Part shown: piece after piece, positions 7,628-16,979 of the stretch
Position numbering within the stretch: the stretch's first letter is position 1
Layout of the letters: every line of letters starts with the position of its first letter
Assembly (NCBI RefSeq): GCF_028283705.1
Contig: NZ_JAPWKD010000005.1
Location: 248,001-312,000, forward strand
Length of the DNA stretch: 64,000 bases
Direction: 5' to 3'
Source of the DNA: Pantoea sp.
GTDB taxonomy: Bacteria; Pseudomonadota; Gammaproteobacteria; Enterobacterales; Enterobacteriaceae
Position numbers and translations under genes: made by a program
The notes under the pieces: generated by a model
What the model was told of the DNA's origin: nothing
Database searches by the model: none
Seen by the model: only the letters and a program-made list of their open reading frames with translations

Positions 7628-9118
7628 GTGTCCCTTCCTCTTTCGACCGGCCAGACGCTGTATCAGCAGCTGGCCGATAGCTTTGCCGAGTCCATCCATC
7701 AGGGCACCCTTAAGCCCGGTAAACGCCTGCCTGCGATTCGCCGCGTGGCGCAATCGCATCAGGTCAGTATCAATACCGTGCTGAATGCCTGGCAAATCCT
7801 GGAAGATCGCGGCCTGATTGAAGCACGACCGCAGTCCGGATATTACGTGCGCACCGTATTGCCTGCGGTGACGCGCCCGGTACAGAAACTGCGGGCGAAA
7901 GAGGATGATCCCAGCGCTCAAAAGCTGGAACTGATTGAGCAGGTGTTCGCCGCGCAGAATAACCCGGATTACACCAATATCTCGCTGGCGTGCCCGCAGG
8001 ATAGCGAACTGTTTCCCGCCGCCCGACTGAGCCGCATTACTGCTTCACTGCTGCGGCGCGATCCGGACCTTATCGGGCGCTACGTGCTTCCGCCCGGTAG
8101 TAAGCGCTTACGGGAGGAGATTGCCCGCCGCAGCCTGCATGTTGGCATCAATCTGACGGTAGATGACATCACCCTCACCCACGGCTGTATGGAAGCGTTG
8201 CAACTGGCGCTGCGGGCAGTCACCAAACCGGGCGACTGCGTCGGGCTGGAATCGCCCACCTACTTCTTTCTCTTCCCGCTGCTGGCTTCGCTGGGCCTGA
8301 AGGCGCTGGAGATCCCCACCGACCCGCAGCAGGGATTATCGCTGGACGCGCTGGAGATGCTGCTACAGGAACAACGGATTCAGGCGCTAATCGCCATGCC
8401 CGGGGCACAGAATCCGCTTGGCTACGTGATGCCGCTGGCAAATAAGAAGCGTCTGGCGAAGTTGGTGAACACTTACCATCTTCCACTGATCGAAGATGGT
8501 TTGTACGATGAATTGCAGTTTGACTGGCCGCTATCGCCGCCGGTTAAGGCGTTCGACAACGAGGGCTGGGTGATTTATTGCACCAGCTTTACCAAAACCG
8601 TGGCACCGGATTTCCGTGTGGGCTGGACCGCTGCCGGGCGTTTTCACGAAAAAATTGCCCGACTGAAGGCGGTATCGTCGATGTCGGAGTCGCGTCTGCT
8701 GAGCGAGGTGCTGGCGGAATTTCTTGCCAGTGGCGGTTACGATCACCATCTGCGCACGCTGCGTCGCCGTTATGCCGCCAATCTGGATGCAGCGCGCGGC
8801 ATTATCGCCCGACATTTTCCCCAGGGCACCCGCGCTACCCTGCCACGCGGCGGCTTTGTGTTTTGGGTCGAACTGCCGGGCAAAGTCGATACCGTGGAGA
8901 TGTTTCAGCGGCTGTTGCAGGAACAAATTTGTCTCACGCCGGGTGCGCTTTATTCACTGAGCGAACGCTACACCCATGCACTGCGCCTCTCCTGCTGCTA
9001 TCCGTTCGATGCGCGTTATACCTGGGCGCTGGAACGTACCGGCGCGCTGGCCTGTGAATTAAGCGGCCTGCCGCCGGGCCAGGATCAGGGCGTGCCGTTG
9101 CGGCCCCAGGTGGTGTAG
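7628..9118 (+). CDS. MocR-type regulator (GntR wHTH + aminotransferase-like), YdcR-like
   Basis: A 496-residue regulator: GntR winged helix at about residues 5-75 (PAIRRVAQSHQVSINTVLNA), then a class I aminotransferase-like domain with the PLP lysine motif CTSFTKTVAPDFRVGW. The layout resembles E. coli YdcR. GTG 7628 is chosen because GGAGG (7618-7622) lies 5 bp upstream and the domain starts right after it; the frame is open back to ATG 7544 but that extension looks non-coding. Divergent from the LysE-type exporter, its probable target. Its 3' end overlaps the convergent GST gene by 34 bp. Confidence 0.85.
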   Translation: MSLPLSTGQTLYQQLADSFAESIHQGTLKPGKRLPAIRRVAQSHQVSINTVLNAWQILEDRGLIEARPQSGYYVRTVLPAVTRPVQKLRAKEDDPSAQKLELIEQVFAAQNNPDYTNISLACPQDSELFPAARLSRITASLLRRDPDLIGRYVLPPGSKRLREEIARRSLHVGINLTVDDITLTHGCMEALQLALRAVTKPGDCVGLESPTYFFLFPLLASLGLKALEIPTDPQQGLSLDALEMLLQEQRIQALIAMPGAQNPLGYVMPLANKKRLAKLVNTYHLPLIEDGLYDELQFDWPLSPPVKAFDNEGWVIYCTSFTKTVAPDFRVGWTAAGRFHEKIARLKAVSSMSESRLLSEVLAEFLASGGYDHHLRTLRRRYAANLDAARGIIARHFPQGTRATLPRGGFVFWVELPGKVDTVEMFQRLLQEQICLTPGALYSLSERYTHALRLSCCYPFDARYTWALERTGALACELSGLPPGQDQGVPLRPQVV

Positions 9119-9708
9119 CCTTCGCGCTCAGTGAGACGTTCGTAATAGGTGCGTACCGCCGGTAAATCGGCATGTTCGAGTGGGGTTTCAAACCAGCGGT
9201 TCACCGCCAGACCAATGGGAATATCCGCCAGCGTGAAGTTGCGCCCTGCGACGTAGCGCCCGGTTTTTTCCAGCTGCTGGTTGAGAATGCCCATGGTGTG
9301 GTTCCAGCCTTTGCAGGCAGCGGCCAGCAGGCGTTCATCCTGATGTGCCGGTGAATTGCGCACCAGAGACATAAACGCGTAGCGCCATGAAGTGTTAAGT
9401 TCAGTAGCCTGCCAGTCCGTCCATTGATCGATCGGGGCGCGGGCGCGGGGATTTTCCGGATAGAGCCATTCGCCGCCGTAACTGGTAGCCAGGTAACGCA
9501 GGATGGCATTGGATTCCCACAGGACAAAATCGTCTTCGATAATCACCGGGATCATAGCATTGGGGTTGAGCGCCATAAATTCTGGCGAGTGCAGCGATTT
9601 GTTTTCATCACCCCAGACTTCATGCTCGTAAGGAATATCCAGCTCTGCACACAGCCACAGAACTTTACGCACGTTAATTGACGATGTGCGGCCAAGAATT
9701 TTTAACAT
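9085..9708 (-). CDS. glutathione S-transferase, GstB-like
   Basis: A 207-residue cytosolic GST. It has an N-terminal thioredoxin-like domain (LGRTSSINVRKVLW, then NPNAMIPVI with the cis-Pro, then LWESNAILRYLA with the Glu-Ser glutathione contact) and an all-helical C-terminal domain. The sequence resembles E. coli GstB. ATG 9708 is chosen over an upstream frame because GGAG lies 7 bp before it and the fold begins at once. Probable role: conjugation or dehalogenation of electrophiles. The PhzF-like gene is divergent, 114 bp away. Confidence 0.85.
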   Translation of the reverse strand: MLKILGRTSSINVRKVLWLCAELDIPYEHEVWGDENKSLHSPEFMALNPNAMIPVIIEDDFVLWESNAILRYLATSYGGEWLYPENPRARAPIDQWTDWQATELNTSWRYAFMSLVRNSPAHQDERLLAAACKGWNHTMGILNQQLEKTGRYVAGRNFTLADIPIGLAVNRWFETPLEHADLPAVRTYYERLTEREGYTTWGRNGTP

Positions 9709-9822
9709 AGCGAACTCCGGTTGCATAATTGTTAATCTATTCATAGCCCTATTGATTACCTTTAGCAATCAACATCATGTAAATCCGGATTTCAAGACAA
9801 CCTCAATGAGGAAGGAGTGACA

Positions 9823-10671
9823 ATGAAGGTCGCATTTAAACAAGTGGATGTCTTTACCTCATCAGCCTTTCGCGGCAACCCGCTGGCGGTGATCATGGAT
9901 GCGCAGGGACTCAGTGATGTGCAGCTGGCCGCCATTGCACGCTGGACCAATTTGTCGGAAACCACCTTTGTACTGCCGCCCGAAGATGCCGCGGCGGATT
10001 ATCGCGTGCGTATCTTCACCCCTGGCGGTGAACTGCCGTTTGCCGGACATCCCACGCTCGGCACGGCCCATGCGCTGCTGGAAGCGGGCTGGCCGCTGAA
10101 AACACCGGGTAAAATCGTGCAGGAATGCGGGGTCGGGCTGGTTGAGGTCAACATCAGTACCGATGGCGCTCTGGCGTTTGCCGCTCCGGCTGCTACCCTC
10201 ACGCCGTTCGAGGATGCCCTGATCGGCAGCGCCATCAATAGCGATGCGCTGGATACCGTACACTCTCCGACGGTGGTGGATATGGGGATTCGCTGGCTGC
10301 TGCTGCCGATGACCAGTGCCCAGGCGGTGCGGGAGATTCGAGCTAATCCCAGCGATCTGCAACGTCTGCAAAAACATGCGAAGGTGAATGGCATCGCCCC
10401 GTTCGGACCTTTACCGCAGGGAGAAGGCGAGCAGTATGAAATCCGCGCCCTGTTTATCGAAAACGGTATCCTGGTGGAAGATCCGGTAACCGGCAGCGCC
10501 AACGCCTGTCTGGCACGCTATTTTGCCGCGCAGGGGCATACCGCTGACTACCGCGCCCGCCAGGGTAGCGTGATTCAGCGCGACGGACGTATTCAGGTGC
10601 GCTTCACGCCAGAGGCCATCTGGATTGGGGGTCAGACGGTGACGGTGATCGCAGGTACCATTGAACTCTAA
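9823..10671 (+). CDS. PhzF-family isomerase/epimerase-like protein
   Basis: A 282-residue protein with the two-lobed diaminopimelate epimerase-like fold of the PhzF family. Visible family motifs are FRGNPLAVI near the N-terminus, NLSETTFV with the putative catalytic Glu, FTPGGELPFAGHPTLGTAH, and DPVTGSANACLARYF in the second lobe. Substrate is unknown; most enterobacterial members (e.g. YddE) are uncharacterised. ATG 9823 follows AAGGAG by 5 bp. No phenazine genes are nearby, so it is not a phenazine biosynthesis gene on context. Confidence 0.88.
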   Translation: MKVAFKQVDVFTSSAFRGNPLAVIMDAQGLSDVQLAAIARWTNLSETTFVLPPEDAAADYRVRIFTPGGELPFAGHPTLGTAHALLEAGWPLKTPGKIVQECGVGLVEVNISTDGALAFAAPAATLTPFEDALIGSAINSDALDTVHSPTVVDMGIRWLLLPMTSAQAVREIRANPSDLQRLQKHAKVNGIAPFGPLPQGEGEQYEIRALFIENGILVEDPVTGSANACLARYFAAQGHTADYRARQGSVIQRDGRIQVRFTPEAIWIGGQTVTVIAGTIEL

Positions 10672-10680
10672 GGCACCGAT

Positions 10681-10738
10681 GTAAATTGCGCGATAAATCG
10701 CGCCGCTACGGTTTGTTGCGACGCAATTTATTGCGCGG
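10681..10738. repeat. pair of REP-like palindromic units (BIME-like)
   Basis: Two palindromic units in opposite orientation lie between the phzF-like gene and the convergent SDR gene. The first has GCGCGAT-AA-ATCGCGC at 10688-10703 followed by CGCTACGG. The second has, on the other strand, GCGCAAT-AA-ATTGCGT (10721-10736) with CGC after it. A third unit with the same core is at 15254-15269. The size, position between converging genes, and inverted pairing are typical of REP/BIME elements. Confidence 0.6.
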
Positions 10739-10747
10739 GTTTTGATT

Positions 10748-11506
10748 TTACAGCGCCTGGCCGCCTGAGGCTTCGATACGCTGGGCGGTGATCCAGCCAG
10801 TTTCATCGCTCAGAATCGCACTGACGGCATCGCCGATATCATCCGGCAGGCCTACGCGTCCCAGCGCGGTGAGCGAGGCGATGGTGTCGTTGATTTCTTT
10901 GGTGTCGCGCACACGGCCACCGCCGAAGTCAGTTTCAATCGCTCCCGGTGCCAGGATATTGACGCGGATACGACGTTCGCCCAGTTCCTTCGCCTGGTAG
11001 CGCGTCAGCACTTCCATCGCCCCTTTCATTGAGGCATAGGTGCCGGAACCCGGATAGGTGAGGCGCGTCAGGCCGCTGGAGATATTCAGAATGCGGCCTC
11101 CATCGATAATCAACGGCAGCAGCTTCTGCGTCAGGAAGTACGGACCTTTAAAATGCACGTTGACCAGTGCATCAAACTCATCCTCAGTCGTCTCACTGAA
11201 CAGTTTGTAATGACCGTGACCGGCGTTGTTCACTAAATAATCAAAGTTGTCACGCTGCCACAGCTTTTGCAGCGTCTCTTTCACCTGATCTTTGAACCCC
11301 TCAAACTGGTGGGTATCACCGACATCCAGCAACAGCGCGGCGGCACGGGCACCCAGCGCTTCAATTTCCTTCACCACCGCCTGCGCTTCTTCCTGATGGC
11401 TCCGATACGTGAAAATGATATCCGTGCCTTTCGCCGCCAGTTTTAGTGCGGCATTCTTACCTAAACCGCGGTTGCCACCGGTAATCAACGCAATTTTGTG
11501 ACTCAT
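10748..11506 (-). CDS. short-chain dehydrogenase/reductase
   Basis: A 252-residue classical SDR. The NAD(P) motif TGGNRGLG is at about residues 8-15, NNAG near 90, the catalytic Ser in NISSGLTRL, and YxxxK as YASMK. An Arg soon after the glycine motif (YRSH) suggests NADPH preference. Substrate unknown. ATG 11506 follows AGGAG by 7 bp. It is divergent from the LysR-type gene yhjC across 115 bp, so that regulator could act on it, although yhjC also sits with yhjD/yhjE in E. coli. Confidence 0.85.
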   Translation of the reverse strand: MSHKIALITGGNRGLGKNAALKLAAKGTDIIFTYRSHQEEAQAVVKEIEALGARAAALLLDVGDTHQFEGFKDQVKETLQKLWQRDNFDYLVNNAGHGHYKLFSETTEDEFDALVNVHFKGPYFLTQKLLPLIIDGGRILNISSGLTRLTYPGSGTYASMKGAMEVLTRYQAKELGERRIRVNILAPGAIETDFGGGRVRDTKEINDTIASLTALGRVGLPDDIGDAVSAILSDETGWITAQRIEASGGQAL

Positions 11507-11621
11507 GATTCGCTCCTGTTGCAAAATTGAACACGTTTAAAGGATATTCTCTGAAGTCTGATCTATAAACTCGTTGTAATGCGCTGCACTGTTTCACTAA
11601 CAACAACAATCGGTGAACAAC

Positions 11622-12521
11622 ATGGATAAAATTCACGCAATGCAAGTTTTTGTGCGGGTGGCAGAAATGGGCAGTTTTACCCGTGCAGCAGAAAGTCTCG
11701 GTTTGCCGAAAGGCAGCGTATCGCGTCAGTTGCAGGCGCTGGAAAATCAAATGGGTACACGGCTGCTGCATCGCACCACGCGTCGTGTCCACCTCACTCA
11801 GGATGGGCTGGTTTATTACGATCGCTGCCTCGATTTGCTGTCGATGCTGGATGATATGGACAGCCTGTTTCAGCATGATCCGGCGACACTCAGCGGCAAA
11901 CTGCGCGTGGATATGTCGGTCGCGATGGCCACCGGTTTTATCCTGCCGCGCCTGCCGGAGTTTTTGCAGCACTACCCCGGCATCGAGATTGAGCTTAGCA
12001 GCAGCGATCGCCAGGTGGATGTGATCCGCGAGGGATTTGACTGCGTTATCCGCGTCGGTGAACTGAAAGATTCCGGCCTGATCGCCCGTAAAATCGGAAC
12101 TCATGCCTTGATTAACTGCGCCAGTCCCCATTACCTTTCCCGCTTCGGCAGGCCGGTACGGCTGGAAGATTTGTCGCAACACGCGATGGTGCATTACACC
12201 CAGCAACTGGGGCAGCCATCACCAGGCTTTGAATATTTCGATGGCAAACAAAGCCATTTCATTCAGACCGGCGGTGTAGTGACGGTGAACAGCACCGAAA
12301 CCTATCGCGCCGCCTGTATCGCCGGGCTGGGCATTATTCAGGTTCCGGCCATTGGCGTGCAGCCGTTGCTGGAATCCGGGCAACTGGTGGAGGTACTGCA
12401 TCACTTCCCGGCCAAACCGATGCCAATCTCCCTGCTCTATCCACACCGGCGCAATGTGGCACGACGCGTACGGGTGTTTATGGAGTGGCTGAGCCAGGTT
12501 CTGCAGGAGTACGTGACCTGA
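11622..12521 (+). CDS. yhjC: LysR-family regulator YhjC
   Basis: A 299-residue LysR-type regulator, equal in length to E. coli YhjC (RcdB). The N-terminal MDKIHAMQVFVRVAEMGSF and the recognition-helix segment LPKGSVSRQLQALE match that protein closely. The rest is a substrate-binding effector domain. ATG 11622 is used because the family starts MDKIH; GTG 11613 would add three residues. The order yhjC-yhjD-yhjE is the same as in E. coli, which supports the name. Confidence 0.88.
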   Translation: MDKIHAMQVFVRVAEMGSFTRAAESLGLPKGSVSRQLQALENQMGTRLLHRTTRRVHLTQDGLVYYDRCLDLLSMLDDMDSLFQHDPATLSGKLRVDMSVAMATGFILPRLPEFLQHYPGIEIELSSSDRQVDVIREGFDCVIRVGELKDSGLIARKIGTHALINCASPHYLSRFGRPVRLEDLSQHAMVHYTQQLGQPSPGFEYFDGKQSHFIQTGGVVTVNSTETYRAACIAGLGIIQVPAIGVQPLLESGQLVEVLHHFPAKPMPISLLYPHRRNVARRVRVFMEWLSQVLQEYVT

Positions 12522-12560
12522 CGGGCTATAATTAACATTTCGCAGTGAACAGGATGATGA

Positions 12561-13568
12561 ATGTCTATGACAGACAAAGATAATCAGCAGCAGGCGGCTG
12601 GACAAAAGCCGCTGATCGATCTCAAAACCGGTAATCAACACGTGGACCGCTCGATTGTACGCGTCTCGCGGTTCGCCACCTGGTTTCAGGCCATCCCGGC
12701 GGTGGCACATTTTTTGCGTGCGCTGGAGCGATTCAACGATCGCCTCGGCAGCCAGTTCGGTGCCGCCATTACCTATTTTTCGTTTCTCTCATTGATACCG
12801 ATTTTGATGGTCTCCTTTGCGGCGGTTGGCTTTGTGCTGGCGTCGAATCAGGATTTACTCACGGAGTTGATCAACAAAATCGTTAACAGTATCAGCGATC
12901 CTAATCTGGCCAATACCCTGAAAAGCACCGTCAACACGGCGATTCAGCAACGCGCCACCGTCGGCCTGACCGGGCTGTTATTAGCGCTGTATTCCGGGAT
13001 TAACTGGATGGGGAACCTGCGCGAGGCGATTCGCGCGCAGTCCCGCGATGTGTGGGAGCGTAAACCGGACGATCAGGAGAAATTCTGGAAGAAATACATT
13101 CGCGACTTTATCTCGCTCACCGGCCTGATGCTGGCGCTGGTGATCACGCTGTCGCTGACGTCGGTTGCCGGGGCCGCCCAGGCAGCGATTGTGCACGCGC
13201 TGGGGCTGGATCATATTGAGTGGCTGCGTCCGGCGATGACCGTCATTGCACTGGCCATCTCCATTTTTGCTAACTATCTGCTGTTTCTGTGGATTTTCTG
13301 GATCCTGCCGCGCCACAAGCCACGCAAGAAAGCGTTGTTCCGCGGCACGCTGCTGGCCGCCATTGGTTTTGAGGTGATTAAGTTTGTCATGACAATTACC
13401 CTGCCGAAGCTGGCGACATCCCCGTCTGGTGCAGCTTTCGGTTCGGTGTTGGGTCTGATGGCCTTTTTCTACTTCTTTGCGCGTCTGACGCTGTTCTGCG
13501 CAGCCTGGATCGCTACCGCCCGATACAAAGACGATAAAGAAATGCCGCAGCCCCATCAGCAACAGTAA
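12561..13568 (+). CDS. yhjD: inner membrane protein YhjD (YihY/BrkB family)
   Basis: A 335-residue polytopic inner-membrane protein of the YihY/BrkB family; E. coli YhjD has 337. Long blocks match it, e.g. SGINWMGNLREAIRAQSRDV and the C-terminal LGLMAFFYFFARLTLFCAAW. In E. coli a YhjD substitution allows growth without Kdo on lipid A, so a lipid or LPS precursor transport role is suspected. About six membrane helices are visible, after an N-terminal cytoplasmic stretch of some 60 residues. It lies 39 bp after yhjC. Confidence 0.95.
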   Translation: MSMTDKDNQQQAAGQKPLIDLKTGNQHVDRSIVRVSRFATWFQAIPAVAHFLRALERFNDRLGSQFGAAITYFSFLSLIPILMVSFAAVGFVLASNQDLLTELINKIVNSISDPNLANTLKSTVNTAIQQRATVGLTGLLLALYSGINWMGNLREAIRAQSRDVWERKPDDQEKFWKKYIRDFISLTGLMLALVITLSLTSVAGAAQAAIVHALGLDHIEWLRPAMTVIALAISIFANYLLFLWIFWILPRHKPRKKALFRGTLLAAIGFEVIKFVMTITLPKLATSPSGAAFGSVLGLMAFFYFFARLTLFCAAWIATARYKDDKEMPQPHQQQ

Positions 13569-13858
13569 GCTGCCGCAGTTCGTTACATTTGCCGCAACAG
13601 CAAAAAATGTTTCCCGCAGACTGTTTTTACGGCAAAAGACAGCAGGAATCGCTAAAGGGTCACTTTTATTTGGCCCTTTTGCAGAGATTCCCGCCAAAAA
13701 ACCGGCTGTAACCCTTTCCATTCGCCGCCGATGGCGTGAACTCAGAAATTATCCTCTTTTTCGCCGAAAAAGCCTGTTATGACGCGGTTTTTCGCCATTG
13801 AATGACGCAATACAGGTGCGTAAGATTCTTTGTTTCTATTTACAATTAAGAAACAGTT

Positions 13859-15193
13859 ATGCAAGCCTCCATCACCGAATCAATCGACAAAAAACAAGAC
13901 GACACGCCGGTCAATTCTCGCGGCAAAGTGGTCGTTGCGTCTCTTGTCGGCACCGCCATCGAATTTTTCGATTTTTATATTTACGCCACTGCGGCGGTTA
14001 TTGTTTTTCCCCATATTTTCTTCCCACAGGGTGATGCCACAGTCGCAACGCTCCAGTCGCTGGCAACCTTCGCCATCGCGTTTGTGGCGCGTCCGATCGG
14101 TTCTGCCGTGTTTGGCCACTTTGGTGACCGTGTGGGCCGTAAGGCAACCCTGGTGGCTTCACTGCTGACCATGGGGGTTTCTACCGTGGTGATCGGCCTG
14201 CTGCCAGGTTATCAGACCATTGGCGTGGCCGCACCGCTGCTGCTGGCACTGGCGCGTTTTGGTCAGGGTCTGGGCCTGGGTGGTGAATGGGGTGGCGCAG
14301 CGTTGCTGGCGACCGAAAATGCCCCGGCAAAAAAACGTGCCCTTTACGGTTCGTTCCCACAGCTGGGTGCACCGATCGGCTTCTTCTTCGCTAACGGGAC
14401 TTTCCTGCTGCTCTCCTGGTTGCTGACAGACGAACAGTTCATGCAGTGGGGCTGGCGCGTACCCTTCATTCTCTCTGCGGTGCTGGTGATTATTGGCCTG
14501 TATGTGCGTGTCTCGCTGAACGAAAGCCCGGTGTTTGCCAAAGTTAAGAAAGAGAAAAAACAGGTACGTGTACCGATTGGCACGCTGCTGAGCAAGCATT
14601 GGCTTGCCACCATTCTCGGCACCTTTATCATGCTCGCCACTTATACGCTGTTCTATATCATGACCGTGTACTCCATGAGCTACGGCACCGCACCTGCGCC
14701 GGTGGGCCTCGGTTATTCACGCAACAGCTTCCTGTGGATGCTGATGGTGGCGGTGATTGGTTTTGGTGTGATGGTGCCGATTGCTGGCCTGCTGGCAGAC
14801 CGTTTTGGTCGTCGCAAAACCATGATCACCATTACCCTGATGATTATCGCCTTTGCCTTTATGTTCCCGGCACTGCTTGGTTCTGGTTCTCAGGTGCTGG
14901 TGATGGGCTTCCTGCTGCTCGGCCTGAGTATTATGGGCCTGACATTTGGCCCGATGGGTGCGCTGCTGCCGGAACTGTTCCCGACCGAAGTGCGTTATAC
15001 CGGTGCTTCCTTCTCGTATAACCTGTCGTCGATTCTGGGTGCCTCCGTTGCGCCTTATATCGCCACCTGGCTGAACGCTAACTATGGTTTGCAGGCGGTC
15101 GGTTTCTATCTGGCTTCGATGGCGGCATTGACACTGATTGCGCTGATTGCCTGTAAAGAGACCAGCAGGCAGACACTGTACGAAGCGGTTTGA
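13859..15193 (+). CDS. yhjE: MFS transporter YhjE (metabolite:H+ symporter family)
   Basis: A 444-residue, 12-helix major facilitator of the metabolite:H+ symporter (MHS) group. The MFS loop motifs are GDRVGRKATL after helix 2 and ADRFGRRKTM after helix 8. The first helix has the MHS-type GTAIEFFDFYIYATAA, and LGLGGEWGGAALLATENAP is typical of the group. Substrate unknown, probably a carboxylate or betaine-like compound. It follows yhjD by 290 bp of non-coding DNA that should hold its own promoter, and ends at a good intrinsic terminator. Confidence 0.93.
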   Translation: MQASITESIDKKQDDTPVNSRGKVVVASLVGTAIEFFDFYIYATAAVIVFPHIFFPQGDATVATLQSLATFAIAFVARPIGSAVFGHFGDRVGRKATLVASLLTMGVSTVVIGLLPGYQTIGVAAPLLLALARFGQGLGLGGEWGGAALLATENAPAKKRALYGSFPQLGAPIGFFFANGTFLLLSWLLTDEQFMQWGWRVPFILSAVLVIIGLYVRVSLNESPVFAKVKKEKKQVRVPIGTLLSKHWLATILGTFIMLATYTLFYIMTVYSMSYGTAPAPVGLGYSRNSFLWMLMVAVIGFGVMVPIAGLLADRFGRRKTMITITLMIIAFAFMFPALLGSGSQVLVMGFLLLGLSIMGLTFGPMGALLPELFPTEVRYTGASFSYNLSSILGASVAPYIATWLNANYGLQAVGFYLASMAALTLIALIACKETSRQTLYEAV

Positions 15194-15216
15194 TGCGGTT
15201 GATAGGGTAAATGCGA

Positions 15217-15240
15217 AACCCGGCTCTGGCCGGGTTTTTT
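15217..15240 (+). terminator. intrinsic terminator of yhjE
   Basis: An 8-bp stem AACCCGGC/GCCGGGTT with a TCTG loop is followed by a run of T, 23 bp after the yhjE stop codon. Confidence 0.9.
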
Positions 15241-15253
15241 ATTGCCTAAAACC

Positions 15254-15276
15254 GCGCGATAAATCGCGCCTACAGG
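15254..15276. repeat. REP-like palindromic unit
   Basis: GCGCGAT-AA-ATCGCGC followed by CTACAGG, the same core as the units at 10681-10738. It sits between the terminators of two convergent transcription units (yhjE and ilvC). Confidence 0.55.
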
Positions 15277-15292
15277 TGATGAGATATAAAAA

Positions 15293-15313
15293 AACCCCGG
15301 CGAGCCGGGGTTT
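15293..15313 (-). terminator. intrinsic terminator of ilvC
   Basis: GC-rich stem CCCCGG/CCGGGG with A residues on one side and T on the other. On the minus strand it is followed by seven T, 30 bp beyond the ilvC stop; it could act in both directions. Confidence 0.88.
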
Positions 15314-15343
15314 TTCGTTGCTGAAAACTGTGTCGCGTACCGA

Positions 15344-16819
15344 TTAACCGGCAACCGCGATACGTTTCATATCGGTCATGTAGCCACGCAGTTTGCGGCC
15401 AACTGCTTCGATCGGATGCTGACGAATCGCTTCGTTAACATCACGCAGCTGCGCGTTGTCTACCTGAGTGCCTTCCACTGCTTTACCCAGGTCGCCCGGT
15501 TGCAGAGTGGCCATGAACTCTTTCAGCAGCGGAACTGCCGCGAAGGAGAACAGGTAGTTGCCGTATTCTGCGGTATCAGAGATCACCACATTCATTTCAT
15601 ACAGACGCTTACGTGCGATGGTGTTAGCGATCAGCGGCAGCTCATGCAGTGATTCGTAGTAAGCTGACTCTTCGATGATGCCCGCGTCAATCATGGTTTC
15701 AAACGCCAGCTCAACGCCCGCTTTAACCATCGCAACCATCAGAACGCCTTTGTCGTAGTATTCCTGCTCTTCGATTTTACCTTCGAACTGTGCTGCAGTT
15801 TCGAACGCGGTTTTACCGGTCTCTTCACGCCAGGTCAGCAGGTTTTTGTCGTCGTTAGCCCAGTCAGCCATCATGCCAGAAGAGAATTCACCGGAGATGA
15901 TGTCATCCATGTGCTTCTGGAACAGCGGAGCCATGATGCCTTTCAGCTGCTCAGACAGCGCATAAGCACGGATTTTAGCCGGGTTAGACAGGCGATCCAT
16001 CATCAGGGTGATGCCGCCGAACTTCAGTGATTCGGTGATGGTTTCCCAGCCGAACTGAATCAGTTTCTCAACATAAGCCGCATCGTGACCTTCCGCCACC
16101 AGCTTGTCGAAGCACAGCAGAGAACCTGCCTGCAGCATGCCGCACAGAATGGTCTGCTCACCCATCAGGTCAGATTTCACTTCTGCAACGAAAGAAGATT
16201 CCAGCACGCCCGCACGGTCACCACCGGTGGCAGAAGCCCAGGCTTTCGCAATCGCCATACCTTCGCCTTTCGGATCGTTTTCCGGGTGAACCGCGATCAG
16301 AGTCGGCACGCCGAAACCACGCTTATATTCTTCACGAACTTCAGTACCTGGGCACTTCGGTGCAACCATCACTACAGTGATGTCTTTACGGATAGTTTCG
16401 CCCACTTCAACGATGTTGAAACCGTGTGAGTAGCCCAGCGCTGCACCGTCTTTCATCATCGGCTGTACTGCCTGAACGACTGCAGAGTGCTGTTTGTCCG
16501 GCGTCAGGTTAACGACCAGGTCCGCCTGCGGGATCAGCTCTTCATAAGTACCCACTTTGAAGCCGTTATCGGTCGCTTTGCGGAAAGAGGCACGTTTCTC
16601 AGCAATCGCTTCAGCACGCAGCGCGTAAGACACATCCAGGCCAGAGTCACGCATGTTCAGACCCTGGTTCAGGCCCTGAGCGCCACAGCCAACGATGACC
16701 ACTTTTTTCCCTTTCAGGAAGCTTGCGCCATCCGCGAATTCATCGCGAGCCATGAAACGACATTTGCCTAACTGCGCTAACTGGTTGCGCAGATTCAATG
16801 TGTTGAAGTAGTTAGCCAT
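15344..16819 (-). CDS. ilvC: ketol-acid reductoisomerase (class II)
   Basis: A 491-residue NADPH- and Mg-dependent enzyme that converts acetolactate or acetohydroxybutyrate to dihydroxy acids, the second common step of valine/isoleucine synthesis. The Rossmann motif [11 protein letters not shown] is at about residues 45-55. The length, with a duplicated C-terminal knotted domain, marks the long class II form of enterobacteria (E. coli 491). It is divergent from its activator ilvY, as in E. coli, and ends at a strong terminator. Confidence 0.98.
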   Translation of the reverse strand: MANYFNTLNLRNQLAQLGKCRFMARDEFADGASFLKGKKVVIVGCGAQGLNQGLNMRDSGLDVSYALRAEAIAEKRASFRKATDNGFKVGTYEELIPQADLVVNLTPDKQHSAVVQAVQPMMKDGAALGYSHGFNIVEVGETIRKDITVVMVAPKCPGTEVREEYKRGFGVPTLIAVHPENDPKGEGMAIAKAWASATGGDRAGVLESSFVAEVKSDLMGEQTILCGMLQAGSLLCFDKLVAEGHDAAYVEKLIQFGWETITESLKFGGITLMMDRLSNPAKIRAYALSEQLKGIMAPLFQKHMDDIISGEFSSGMMADWANDDKNLLTWREETGKTAFETAAQFEGKIEEQEYYDKGVLMVAMVKAGVELAFETMIDAGIIEESAYYESLHELPLIANTIARKRLYEMNVVISDTAEYGNYLFSFAAVPLLKEFMATLQPGDLGKAVEGTQVDNAQLRDVNEAIRQHPIEAVGRKLRGYMTDMKRIAVAG

Positions 16820-16910
16820 GGGTACTCCGGTTAGATGTTGTGTTTGCTTTGTTCAGTAACGACGTCATCAGTAGCGCCGCGAATGACCCCATCATATGAC
16901 AGGAAATCTG

Positions 16911-16957
16911 TTGCTTAAATTGATATATTAACAACGCCACATTGCAGGATTTGCAAT
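16911..16957. promoter_or_regulatory. candidate IlvY operators in the ilvC-ilvY intergenic region
   Basis: Two inverted repeats lie between the divergent starts. One is ATTGCA-GGATT-TGCAAT at 16941-16957, next to ilvY. The other is TTG-C-TTAA (16911-16918) with TTAACAA (16928-16934). IlvY is known to bind two adjacent operators here in E. coli and to activate ilvC when acetolactate-type inducers bind. Assignment of the two repeats to those operators is inference. Confidence 0.5.
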
Positions 16958-16979
16958 ATTACTTTGAGGTTACCCGCGC

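Noticed and set aside
9823..10671. Phenazine biosynthesis from the PhzF match
   Set aside because: No other phz genes nearby; the family is broad and mostly unrelated to phenazines.
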